From Lepidostoma basale (Eukaryota; Arthropoda; Insecta; Trichoptera; Lepidostomatidae), in NCBI GenBank assembly GCA_022606425.2, contig JAHDVF020001352.1:496001-560000 (forward strand): a stretch of DNA of 64,000 nucleotides. The letters run 5' to 3'. The position numbers were made by a program, and so were the translations under genes. Shown piece after piece: positions 10,973 to 23,300 of the stretch; positions within the stretch are counted from its first letter, which is position 1, and each line of letters begins with the position of its first letter. Under the pieces are notes generated by a model that saw only the letters and a list, made by a program, of their open reading frames with translations, made no database searches and was not told the origin of the DNA.

Positions 10973-13900
10973 ATGTCGGGATTTTGTTTACTCTCTGCAT
11001 TTTCAAGGTAATCTCGGATGAATTTATTTTAGTACATATTCGATATCATAAGATTATTTCAATTTGATTATGTGACACTTTATTTTTAGGTTATCGATGA
11101 TTTCTCCGATCCAACAAAATATAAGATCAATTACAACATTTAAAGCTCTTCAGTTCCGCGCAACACCATGTCTTTGGTATGTTTAGTATTATTTATTTAA
11201 TGATATTTGATTTTTAAGCATATTGAACTCGCGTATCAATCATTTTTATCATAGGGCCGAACCCCTGAAGAAAAAGAAGAAAATGGATCCAGCTATAATC
11301 AGGCAGAGAGATGAAAGAAGGAAGAAAAAAATTGAGAAACAGATTAGGCGCTTAGAAAAAAATGCTCGGCAACTAAAAGTTATTGATGAAAATGAAGAAC
11401 CTCATATTCTTGTGGATGAAAGAGCGTAAGTAAAGTTATCTTTAAACCTCAAAGTTTGCAAGGTGAACTCTAATTAAAAAAAGCCAAAATTTTGCTGTTT
11501 TCACTTAATGATGAGGTTATACTGTTGAAAAAATACTCTACAATCTGCAAAAACGCACTAAGTCCTATCTACATTGCAAGTCGAGATATTTTCTGTAATA
11601 AGTCAATATAACATAAATCCGTTGGAAAAAGCACCAAGGGACTTAATGCAAATTCCCTGGATAAATTTTTGATGATAAATTATCAATAACAATATATCGG
11701 ATGTATTCAGCGGAGCTTAGGGAGCAGTACTGACTTAAAAAAAGGTGAGATTGTTGGTTGGCGACATGATATCCTGGAGATGTCTAGTAAGTGATGTCTA
11801 CGTGCTTCACTCAGGGGCAAACGTGGCAACTATTATTTTCTTTCTTTTTACTAGTTAATTATTATTTTACCTAATGCAATAGGTACTGTACATAAGATAA
11901 AATTATTGCATAACTTTTTTAATTACAGAAAAAAAACATTTCTCACAAAGTGACCTTAGTAGGTACAATGTGACTCAATTTGAATACCTTATTGTGGAAT
12001 TATGTACCAGCGAAAATGCACTAAGTCATGTCGATCCACTATTATATTGAAAAAATTCCTCGTCTTAAGTTTCAATCCTAGGATTGGTTTGCAGCAAAGT
12101 TTATTAATATCTTTGCTGGTTCTTGGGATGCCACTTGGTCTTGTTGGTGTGGTAGTTTCCTGTTGCTTTCCACATTATTTATTACCAAACAAACTGAATG
12201 GCTTCGAATAAACTCAAACTAAACCCATCAAAAACAGAATTTCTTTGGACTGCTTCTACGAAGCGCCAAAACTTAATTGATCGCTCCCCAGTATCTACAT
12301 CCGACACAGATATCTCTCCTAAAAAAGCAATAAAACTTCTTTGCGTCCATCTAGAGAATGATCTTTCATTGAAAACTCAAATCAATAAAACAGTCAGGAA
12401 TTGCTTCTTTCATCTAAGGCAATTAAGATCCATAAAAAGAAATATTCCCATTGACAGTTTTAAAACATTAATCAATTCCTTCGTCGTGTCCCGACTAGAT
12501 TACTGCAATGGTGTCTACGCCAACATCCCCAAACAGCAAACAAATAAACTCCAGTCTGCATTCAATGCAGCAGCAAGACTGATAAGGGGTGTGCCAAAGA
12601 GTTGTCACATAACACAGCATCTTAAGGAGCTCCACTGGCTGAAATGTCCAGAAAGGATACAATACAAGCTCTGCTGGACGGTCTATAAGGCGTTGCATGG
12701 AATGGCACCAGCTTATATATCTGAACTCTGCATCAACGAGAACCTGAATGCTAGACAGTCTACATTGCGATCAGCTAAGTCTTCTGCGATCGGTAGATTG
12801 ACTGTGCCAAAACGCTGTCCAAGCACAAACTTTGGCAACCGAGCCTTCGCGGTAGCCGGCCCTTCAGCCTGGAACAGTCTTCCAGCAGACCTTAAGTGCA
12901 TTGAGAATCAATCAGAGTTTAGATCGAGACTCAAAACGCACCTTTTCAAATTATCATTTCCTGACAGGAAGGGCTGATCGACTTCGTCAGGTGCAGCCCT
13001 CATACTAAATATGTTTATATATTTTTTTATCATTATTATTATTATTATTATTATCTAGTTGATAAAACGGAGCATCTTCTACAGCGCCCTTGAGATGAGT
13101 AATTCATAAAAATGGCGCTTTATAAATTATCCAATTTATTATTATTATTAAATAAAATGTAGTTAACAGATCAATATACAATTTTTTTCAAATTGGCTTA
13201 GTAATGTTTAGTATAAAAAAAAATTGTTATATCCTTACAAACTTTGAACTTCAATTATCTCAGAAGTAGTAATTTTGACTTAGTGCTTTTTCGCAGAATA
13301 CCTACGATGTGTATATATTTTTTTACTAAGTTGTTGAATAAGCAACTATAAATATATATTTTATATGTTGTTTTAGAAAACGAACTAGGAAGAGTGTAGT
13401 TATCTCAAGTGAAGTGGTAGAAGCCCGAGCTCTTCTGGAAAAGTCGTGGTCTCGCCAAGTCACACAGGAGCGGATGGAAGACATCAGGAACATCGACCGC
13501 ATTGCGTCTTCCCAACGCAGGGCTCTGGAGGCCCTGAGACAGGAATCTGAAGAACTGTACGAAGAAGCCATCCAAGTATGTTCTCACTTTTGCTGAAAAA
13601 TGACAAATACTACATTCTTACCAATCAAAAAGAAAAAAAAGCTGATTCATAACCTCTGTCTTAAATTTATTTATCTCCATCTTGACTTTTAATTTATTTT
13701 GTATTAACCACTATTCGCTTATACTACAGATTGATCAGACATCGAGAGTGCAATATTTATTTTGCTTTTGATAACTAACTAACCATCACACCGTCTCACT
13801 GTAGGGGTAGGCAGAAAGAATGGACCGCCACGCTGTTCTATCCTGACATACTTGTCTTGCTCCTCTACATTCATACATTGTGTCATGCACGCTCCGACTC

Positions 13901-14914
13901 TTCCCATTGCCGACATTTAATATTTGATTGTGCCATATTTTCCTTCGTCTACCTCTATTTCTAGTTCCGTTTACACATACTTTCAACATTCTGTCTTCAT
14001 TCATTTTTTCCATATATCCAACCATCTTAATGTCCCTTTCATTATTTTGTTCACAACACATTCATTCCCACTGGATTCACTTCTTATATTTGCATTTGAC
14101 ACTCTATCAGTTTTATCACACATTCGTCTAAGACATATGTTTCCAATCTTTTCTGGGCCACCCCCCCCCCTCCCTCCTCCTTTACAAGAAAAATAAACGA
14201 TCAACGCCCCCTGCCCATAAAAGTTATTCCAAATATTTAGAAACATAGTTGAATTTTAAAATATTATTAAATCTTTTATGTATCTGAAAACGACATATGG
14301 TAGAATACCAAACGAAGAAAAGGAAGAAATGATTAGCGTGTTTTTTTTGTTGTTGTTTTTTTTAGGCTATATTTTTTTATCTGCCCACGTTCTCTATTTT
14401 TTCTGGGTCTTCTACTGCCCCCCTGAAAGTCTCAAACGCCCACAAGGGGGCGTTATCGCCCAGTTTGAGAACCTAGGGTCTAAGAGATCGCATTTCTGCT
14501 GCACTTATTCCAATTTCATCCTTCTTTTGCCAATTCCATGCTTCACTTCCATACTTTAGGGTCACCACATGAACACCATTGTGCATTGCCATCTTAGCTT
14601 TTTTGGATGGTTATCAAAACAATTTAACAAACATTTTTAACTCTCGTTTTTGTCAAATCCCTACTATATGAAAACTAATGTATTCACCACTTTAAAATAT
14701 ATTTTTATTAATACATTTTGATACTAGAATATCAAATTTGTTAATAATTATTTTATGTATTGCCTTTTAGTTTTGCATGTGTGTATTTTTTCAGGTTGAT
14801 TTAAGTCTAATACCCTACAGCAGCAGAGGACCTGTAGCTACTCCTCCAATCAAGGGTTATGCCACTCCGGATGGGGAGTATTTGGATGTATCAAAGAATT
14901 GGGATGAGGTGTAA
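10973..14914 (+). CDS. mRpL40: mitochondrial large-subunit ribosomal protein mL40 (MRPL40)
   Basis: Encodes mL40, a component of the mitoribosome large subunit in the matrix. Coding exons: 10973-11007, 11090-11176, 11255-11425, 13377-13575 and 14795-14914, all GT-AG and phase-consistent. The product is about 203 residues; human MRPL40 is about 206. Residues 1-40 are basic and hydroxyl-rich, as in a mitochondrial targeting peptide. They lead into WAEPLKKKKKMDP, the family's hallmark start of the mature protein. A highly charged coiled-coil stretch follows (ERRKKKIEKQIRRLEKNARQ). The C-terminus has PPIKGYATPDGEYLDVSKNW. I chose ATG 10973 (CAAAATGTCG context) because exons 1 and 2 stay in frame; ATG 11097 is an internal alternative giving 189 residues. 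AATAAA lies at 14959-14964. Introns carry an L2-type LINE, a family A copy and an hAT-type MITE. The alternative acceptor before 11220 is also in frame but less like the family. Confidence 0.9.
12198..13180 (+). mobile_element. L2/CR1-type LINE, reverse-transcriptase C-terminal part and 3' tail
   Basis: An uninterrupted reading frame to 12977 (259 codons) covers the thumb and C-terminal domain of an L2/CR1-group polymerase. Recognisable segments are LKLNPSKTEFL, SRLDYCNGVYANIP, QSAFNAAARLIRGVPK, LHWLKCPERIQYKL, FGNRAFAVAGPSAWNSLP and FRSRLKTHLF. It is 5' truncated, so the YADD box is missing. The 3' UTR contains an ATT microsatellite (13032-13055) and the GCGCCCTTGAG ... AAAATGGCGC block also found at 45040-45150 and 53816-53985. 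It sits in the mRpL40 intron between exons 3 and 4. The lack of stop codons suggests a fairly recent insertion. Confidence 0.8.
13775..14615 (-). mobile_element. Family A LINE copy split by an hAT-type MITE
   Basis: The minus strand carries the family A tail: the 3' end with AACTAACTAACCATCACACC at 13773, the GRRRKIWHNQILNVGN region, and DRMLKVCVNGTRNRG. The copy stops at 14133 and resumes at 14478 with the segment encoding the equivalent of YGSEAWNWQ. The interruption is the MITE at 14134-14477. It lies in the last mRpL40 intron. Confidence 0.75.
14134..14477. mobile_element. hAT-type MITE with 8-bp TSD
   Basis: Termini CATATGTTTCC and GAGAACCTAGG are imperfect inverted repeats of the hAT style (C-x-TAGGTTT-x-CAA). 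The element is flanked by GTCTAAGA at 14126-14133 and 14478-14485, an 8-bp duplication typical of hAT transposition. The interior carries C-rich and G-rich blocks (CACCCCCCCCCCTCC; GGGGGCGTTATCGCCC). It is the reverse-orientation relative of 45545-45874. Confidence 0.8.
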
Positions 14915-15840
14915 TATTAGTTCATTTTTTAGTGTTATAAATAATCTTGTGTAAGTAGAATAAAAATGTTGTGTGTAATATTTCGTTTCATTATTACATT
15001 TATCAAGATAGAAAAGACTTTGGTTTAAAAAATAATGTCTGTGTCTAGAATTGCTCTGAATACTTTTCATAATAATTTTTGAACCTAAGCATTTTATGTA
15101 ATATATTTTATTCTTAAGTAATAAAATGAGAACGTGAAGAAAGGAACGGTGAATTTGAAGAGAAGTCATCAATTATGTATATCTTTGCCACCTGGCAGCA
15201 AAGATATACATAACACAATGGTAATGTAAGTATAATACATCTGGCATATATTTTCACTGGCCCGACACACAATTTTGTGGACAAAAACTAATGTACAGTA
15301 AGAGCACACACTTGGATCTGTGGTTATATTGATGTTTTGCCATTGAAACAATGAAGTGAAACCGTAATTACTAGTATAATACCTACATATTTATATAATA
15401 TGGTTAAGTTATCGAGAATTCCACTAAGCTGTAAAGCCATACGTATAATTTAAAGCAATATTACTTACGTCTGTATTTTTTAAGTGTCATAAAAATATTT
15501 TTTAGTTTGTTTTCAGAGACTTTATAATAGAACACACAAGTATATTCTATAATACATAATAGTATACAATATATATTTCATTATCGTCACTAGAAATGCG
15601 AAACATATCACTCTGTAGTTATATTATAAAACTAACGTTTGATATAAATTAGAAAGAAAAAAAATCATGTATTAAAATACTATAATAAGTTATTAAAACC
15701 CATTCTTATTAACAATTTAACTAAATATAATATTATATGTAAAAATTATCGATGTATTTTATATTTGTTTGTATGATACCCTTATGTATGGAAGTTAAGC
15801 ATGGAACTGGTAAAAAGGGATGGATGTAAAATTAATACAG
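14915..15840. other. mRpL40 3' flank, no further gene seen
   Basis: After the mRpL40 stop come an AATAAA at 14959-14964 and about 850 bp of AT-rich sequence with no convincing reading frame. A short family A remnant (CTTATGTATGGAAGTTAAGC, near 15780) lies just before the RTE copy. Confidence 0.5.
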
Positions 15841-15859
15841 TAAAAAAATAGATAAAATG

Positions 15860-18433
15860 CAGTGTGTCGGGCCGCGTGGCATACATGATCCTCAAATTAA
15901 CGGATAGATACTCTCTAAAGATCATACAAGTATATGCACCTCAAAGTAAATATCCGGATGAGGATGTAGAGGCCTTCTATGAAGACGTTACACGGGCCCT
16001 AGATAACACCACCAAAACCCACTTCAGTGTTGTTATGGGAGATTTCGACGCCAAAATGGGAATACAGAAGTTTGATGAATCGTGGATCGGACCATACGGT
16101 ATTGGTAACAGAAATTCGAGGGGACAAATGCTAGCAAATTTCTTGGAGCTACGGAAAGAAGAAGCCCCAAGGGAGATGGATCTGGCATAGTGCTGACAAA
16201 GTTACCAAAAATGAGATCGACTTCATCATTGCGGACAAGAGACACATAGTTGAAGACGTCACGGTTATCAACAGATTTAAAACCGGAAGTGATCACCGTC
16301 TAGTAAGAGCCTGCATAAATATCAACTATAAAATCGAGAGAACTCGACTGATGAGATCAACTATCCGCCCAAATCTGCTGGAAGCCAATGTGAGCTCCGA
16401 TAATTTCCAACTAGAACTTAAAAACCAATTTGACGCGTTGGAAGATACCGAAAATGTTGACGAGGAGAACACATGTATAACAAAAATCCTATACGAAACC
16501 GGACGTAAACACTTTCCAACGAAGCGTGATGGAAAGAAGTCCAAACTTTCCAGCGAGACACTGGAACTCATGAAAAGGAGACGAGAAATAGCTGGGTCAG
16601 ATATGGCTTCAATTACTTCCCGAAACTTGAGTAAATAGATCAATTCGGCGATTCGAAGGGATCTTCGAAACGCAAACACACAAATGATCAAGGACGCAAT
16701 TGAACAGAATAGGGGGTCCAAAGTGTTTACACAAAAACTGGGCAGAAGCCAATTGACTAAACTGAAAAATGAAGACGGCAATATCGTTACCTCCAAACCA
16801 GAGTTACTCGCGGAAGTCGAAAAATACTATGGACGTCTCTACTCTAAACACGCTACAAGGCCCGTACTACATGACAAAGATGGTGATCCCAGAGCTAAAA
16901 TAACCCGCCACCATACTGACGATCTCCCAGAGATAAACATAGATGAAATTGAGATGGCCCTGAGACAGCTGAAAAACAACAAGGCACCAGGAGAAGATGG
17001 AATCACCACAGAACTTCTAAAAGCCGGAGGACTCCCAATTCTATGCGCACTACAAAAATGTTTAATTCCGTACTGCGTAAGGAATACACACCGAAAGCGT
17101 GGAGCGAAAGTATCGTGGTCCTCTTTTTCAAAAAAGGAGACAAGACTTTGTTAAAAAACTACAGGCCGATCTCACTCCTAAGCCACGTTTATAAGTTGTT
17201 CTCAAGGGTCATAACAAACCGTCTTTCCCGCAGATTTGACGATTTTCAGCCTCCGGAGCAGGCTGGGTTCAGAGCAAACTTCAGCACCATAGACCACATC
17301 CATACAGTTAGGCAGATTATCCAGAAAACAGAAGAATATAATCGACCCCTATGCCTTGCCTTTGTGGACTATGAGAAGGCCTTCGACTCTGTCGAGACCT
17401 GGGCTGTTCTGGAGTCTCTGCAGCGAAACCAGATTGATTGGAATTACGTACAGGTGTTGAAATGCCTCTATAATAACGCCACAATGTCCGTTCAAATCCA
17501 AAACCAGAAGACCAAACCGATTGAGCTGCAATGGGGAGTCAGACAAGGGGATGTGATATCTCCGAAGCTGTTCACTTGTGCTTTGGAAGATATATTTAAA
17601 ACTTTGGACTGGTCTGAACGTGGCCTCAACATAAATGGCGAATACATATCTCACCTTCGTTTTGCGGATGACATTGTTATTCTGGCGGAATCTGCTGGGC
17701 ATCTAGAAGGCATGCTAGATGAACTGAACACTGCATCCAGACGAGTGGGTCTCGGGATGAATTTGGACAAGACGAAAGTCATGTATAATGAACATATTAT
17801 CCCGGGATCAGTAACCGTCGATGGGTCGGCTCTCGAAGTGGTACAAGAATACCCATATCTTGGCCAAATCATACAATTAGGACGAAACAATTTCGAGAAA
17901 GAAGCCAACCGAAGAATTCAGTTGGGTTGGGCAGCCTTTGGGAAATTACGCCATGTTTTCACTTCCAAAATACCACAATGCCTCAAGACTAAAGTCTTCA
18001 ACCAGTGCGTTTTGCCAGTCATAACATACGGAGCCGAGACGTGGACATTGACAAAAGGTCTAGTCTACAGATTCAAGGTTGCCCAGCGCGCCATGGAAAG
18101 AGCCATGCTTGGAATAACCTTGAGGGATAGATTTAGAAACGAATTTATTCGACAACAAACCAAGGTGACTGAGGTGGCTCTACGGATAGGCGGGCTGAAG
18201 TGGCGGTGGGCTGGCCATATCTGTCGGAGAACCGACAGCCGATGGGGAAGACGGGTTCTGGAGTGGAGACCGCGTACAGGATTCCGTAGAGTTGGACGTC
18301 CCCCTGCCCGCTGGACCGACGATCTGAAGAGGATTGCTGGACATGGATGGATGGGAGCGGCAATGGATAGGGGGCGGTGGAGGGCTTTGGGAGAGGCCTA
18401 CATTCAGCAGTGGATGACAGACGGCTGATGATG
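15860..18433 (+). mobile_element. RTE-type LINE, long 5'-truncated copy with frame breaks
   Basis: The order is that of an RTE-group non-LTR element. An apurinic endonuclease fragment comes first (LKIIQVYAPQSKYPDEDVEA and FSVVMGDFDAKMG, 15864-16180). A linker follows, then the reverse transcriptase: LKNNKAPGEDGITTELLKAG, FKKGDKTLLKNYRPISLL, FVDYEKAFDSVE, QWGVRQGDVISP, LRFADDIVILAESAG. The C-terminal tail has GLKWRWAGHICRR and GRPPARWTDDLKR. The YADD box reads FADD. It is broken by a deletion and frameshift near 16140-16200, a stop near 16636 and a frameshift near 17045-17140. It starts inside the endonuclease. From 17043 to 18428 the frame is open (461 codons). The 3' end is a GAT repeat. It is not functional as it stands. 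Confidence 0.9.
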
Positions 18434-18439
18434 ATGATA

Positions 18440-20384
18440 TATTTTCGCACCTCACCAATTAACAGATTTTCGGAGAAATTTTTAAATCCTTTTTATTAAC
18501 ATCTATAAATACACACATGATCATTATTTTATTTTACAACAATATTATTTTGTGACATAAGACGTTGAGTTTAAAATAAATTGCACAAATAAAAATCACA
18601 CCTTATAATTAAGAAGAATTATATCTAATGAGATTAATAAGCGCATAGCCAAATAATAAAATATGTATTTAACAAACATAAACTCATATATATTCAACAA
18701 AATCACTTAAAAATACTATGGGCATACTTTGTATAAAACTTAGAAACTTAATAATCAGTCTGGTTAGTAAAAATGAATAAATAAAAAATTATATTGGTGA
18801 TATAAATAAATAAAGGGAATTTTTAACTCTTATGTTCATTATGGAAGTCATTGCTTAAGATATTCTTCAAATCACCAAAACTAGGCAACGCAGAAGAAAA
18901 AACATTCAAATGAGATTCAATTTGTGCGTGTCAAGTCTATATATAGTTAAAAATTAAACTATTAATAAATTAAGACAACTGTTAATCGCAAAATTAATTT
19001 CCTTAATACTTATTAATTTGATTTGAGGATAGTTCAGATGACAAAAAACTAGCACGCTGAGAGGTAAAATAAAAAAACCTATTCTAAATACAGGTGTTAT
19101 CTTAATTTTTAAACACTACTCTTGTTATAATGTTTCAACCAGTAAGATTTAATTATAAAAAATAAACCTAATAATCTAAAATATTAATATTGTTAATTGA
19201 AATTTCTTTAAAAAACTTCAATGTAAATAATGACAAAATAAAAATTATTTTATTGTATATATTTAGTTTAATTCAAGGCCAGAAGATGGCTGTGAACTGC
19301 CGAAACCGGAAAAATTAAAAAAAAATAAGTGGTAAAAAACAATACATATTATAATAATTTTTCAAAAATTATTTACTGATTATTTCTCTTGAAAAGTAAA
19401 TAACTTAAACCGGAAAATATAGTATATTTTTTATAATTTTTTTTATAACAGCTATTGAAATAAATAATATTTATGTAATCAATACCCGAAAACAGGATAC
19501 ATGAATTTCTTAAAAATACAGAATGAACTATTTCAAAAAATTCTAAGCGTGTTACACAATATCAAGAAAATGATTTACCACATAATATCAGATGTCATGT
19601 ACATTTGGAATATAAAACACAGCTTATTCTGGAATGGCACTACAGCTAATGACACAATAAAATATGACTGTCATTTCAACATAAAAAAACGAGCAGAGTA
19701 TATCAGTGGTATTTCTAAGCCTCATAGATCTGTAAATTTGGTCAATTATAACCCCCACCCATATATAAATGGCTAGTAGTATTAAAAAAATACTTCAAAT
19801 AATTAATATTCTTCTGACAAAATTGTTTGCTTCCACATTGGTCAATCACATAATTATACCCCGCAGTGCTGCCGACTAGATTTACAGTCCAAAAAAATTG
19901 GTTTCGAACGGTGGCAGACTACATTTGCAGTTCGCATTTGAATGTATCTTTTTACTCTAGTTCCTTACAACTAAATTATAAGTGTAATATCATGATCAAC
20001 TGAGACTACCTATCTGAACTGTAAATGTAGCCAAGTGTAGTTCGAGACATTTTTTTTTTACTGCAAATGAAGCCAGTAGCACAATGACGGGTTAAAACAT
20101 TATGTCCATTACTGTGAACCTTGGAGTACGATAGTACTTTTTGTTTTAAATTTCAAATGCATTTTTACAAAAACATATATTTTAAACAAATCATTATCAT
20201 CGTACTCCTTACTTTAAAACACTATGATAATCGATTTATACAGTTTTATTCTATACATATCTTAAGTTTATTTTTTATATATCAAGTATTTAAATCTTTT
20301 ATACATCTGTTGGTGGCAAGCCCTGCTATATTAAACACTTTGAGATAAATATTGAAGTAAATTTAATATGTTAACTAACACAAA
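18440..20384. other. AT-rich intergenic DNA with the bili 3' flank
   Basis: No gene is recognised. The short frame at 19501-19776 has no family features. A degenerate hammerhead-like string (CAGAAGATGGC ... GCCGAAACCGG) lies near 19276-19310. On the minus strand, AATAAA (plus 20245-20250) lies about 135 bp beyond the bili stop codon and is the likely bili polyadenylation signal. Confidence 0.45.
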
Positions 20385-23300
20385 TTAATAAGCTAGCCTC
20401 CAGGAGCCAGCGTGGCCGAGAGCAAGTCCTCTCTCGTCGAATGTTGCGAGGGAGAGTCTGGCGGTCTTGTTTGCCAAACGCCTTGCGGGTGAGTCCATAT
20501 CACCACCTCCTTCCACACCGACTGAAACACAAATGAATGTCACATTTCTGTCAAATTTATATTAACCTTTTAAGTGCCAGATGGTATTAGTAGCCAGGAG
20601 GGCTGTCAATTTTTTTCGAAAAAATAAAACCTAATAGAATTTTGGTTTTTGACTATCTATTCAAAGGATATTATGAAAAATCTTTAAAAAATATATTAAC
20701 TTGGAAAAAAAAAACAAAAACAAACAGGGAACACACTTTATAACAAACTAAAAATAACTTCTGTGCACAATTCACAATAATAAGTTATAATGCATGAACG
20801 TAGTTAACTTATTATAAAATTACTTCAAATTTACACAGAAATATGTAAGACATAATACGATATACACTGCTGCCGCAAAAACGGACAATCCTGTATGAAA
20901 CACATGACGACTGTTATGCGAAGCTTTCAGGTAAATCTTTGTAAAATTGATAATATTAACAATATACTATTGAAGGATTAATTGTATCTCGATAGAGACG
21001 AAGATGCAAATTGGAAACAGAATATGGTGATCGAGGTGTCAACAGGACTTATGATCTGTCATTGGTTGGGTTAAGCGCACGCTTTATGTAATACAACATT
21101 CCCCATTCCCTTGAATTGATAACCCGCAATGGGTAAAATCCAGTATTCATCTACAAGTATTTGTATACATTCAAAATGTTATAATATACTATTGTATCAC
21201 AGTATTTATTCATCATCCCAATAGATGTCTTTATGTTCCATATTTTAGATTATTTGAACTCGTATTAGAAAAAACTCTCTTGCGCTTGTATGGTCACATG
21301 CTGTGCATGAGCGATAATAGGCTCCCTAAAAACGTTTTATATAGCGAACAAATAAAAGGGAAAAAGAAGCACGGTAGACAGCACAAGAGTTATAAGGGAA
21401 ACCTGCATACTGCATTGAAGAGTGTAGATTGGTAAATAGACTACATAGCAGTTGGCAAACAATAGGGCGGAGTGGAGAAGAGTCGTCGCTGCTTGCCAGG
21501 AGCTGGAGAGACGGAGAGGACGGGGCCCAGCCGTTGGGGCCGAATTTCCTTGCCCGGAGTCTGACAAAGTCTGCCTATCTAAAATAGGACTATCCACATA
21601 GATGGTACAGAAGAGAGATCTAAATATCTGTTTTGCCCTTATGCTCATTCTCAAAGATAATTGGCATTATTAGCATTAGCATTAACTAGAAATTATTATA
21701 TATACTATTAAATAGAAACTATTAACTAGAAATAAGTGCGTTGACTGCCACCCCGAAGGTTCCGGGTTCGATTCCCGGCGAGGGCAGCATGATTGTCACA
21801 CTGTCTTTGGTCTGATGTAGAATTCACGTGACAATAAAATGGGGATATATTAGCTACCTATCACGTGTCACGAGAATCACTATGATAGCTACAATACCCT
21901 TTACATTGATTTGGTTCATGCTGAGTGATGTAAAGAGCGATTCAACAAAATAATAATAATAATAAACTTGAGCGAGTTGACTTGCTTATTTTATGGCAAC
22001 AAAGGGTAACAAAAATATACTCGCTTGAAGCACCTAAACGATTAAAGAAAAAACCCAAAATAATTTCATTGCAGAATGTAGCTTATATGTAATGTGGTTT
22101 TTACAATTGACCTTACCTGGAGAGTTTTGATAATCATACTGTTGAGGAGACTCCGCCCGCTGGCCATCCTCGGCTGCAACCCGTTTCTTAAATTCCCCCA
22201 CAAAATGGACTATCAATGTCTCCATCAATAGGGCCTGTTTCGAAAACACTTGCAGTATTTTGGTAACTCTCAAGCCATTTTCCACAACCATAAACTGAAG
22301 GAAGAGACATGGAAGGCAATCTTCGTTAGCTTCATTCGATGGCCGCGCGTACTCCCAGGACATTTCCTCATACCTTAGGCCGAGAAGCATTGTCTGAAAA
22401 TATAAATTTCCTCATGTTATATGGCTGATAATGATACTTCCAAAACTTACTAATTTTTGATGTTTTGAAAACCAATGAACCAGAGGAACATCAAAATCGG
22501 AATCTTTTAACAATTTAAAAAAAATTACTTTAAATTGATGGAACAAATACATTTATTTTAGTATTAATATATTCACTCATTTTTTTTATTTTCCTAATAG
22601 ATATATATGTACAATTATTGGTATACTTACACATTCACACTCATCGATAACGTACACTCCTGTGGCATTGATGGCCACAAGCACCGCTATATCTTGATGC
22701 GTTATGAGACTAGTCAGTCCCCTGACCGGCTGTTCAACTTGACCTTGGAAAAATGCCGCCCTAAAAATTTCCAAATATAAAACATTATCACAAGAATAAT
22801 TAATATTAACACTGGCAATTATTTGTGTTAACACAGAAAGGGTTTAGTATAACTAAAATAACTAAAGAAATTGTTTGGATTGGACACGTCTTCTTCTTTC
22901 GCCTAGCCATTTCCCTTTATTTGGGGTCGGCTTTCCTAATACGGCTCCCTCAAGTCTCACAATCATCTGGCTGTCTAGTCCCAGCGCCTTTAGGTTGTTC
23001 CCAACTGTGAACATCCTCGTTGCAAGAGGCCGACCTGGTCCTCTGCTTACATCTTCCAGTTGTTTGGATTGGACTGTGTTCCAATTTTGTTTTTTTTTAA
23101 ATCCCCGAACCTCAAATGAAAGGTGTTTGACTGCTGCGTTTTGTAAGTTTCAATTTATGGATTCGATTGTCTCAAAGAAGCGCCTATAAAGATTTGTTAA
23201 AAGAGCTATGAAAAGGGGGTATAGCGGGCAGGGTGAGAAACACCACTATTAGAGCCAGAACAGGAGTGTCAGAGATCATCGGAAGAATGACATTGCTCTC

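Noticed and set aside
12002..12211. 69-codon frame just before the L2-type LINE
   Set aside because: No motif, no splice support and partly overlapping the LINE frame.
16326..16796. 156-codon minus-strand frame
   Set aside because: Antisense shadow of the RTE element coding region.
19501..19776. 91-codon plus-strand gene
   Set aside because: No domain, no splice or promoter context and biased AT-rich composition. It was left in the intergenic entry.
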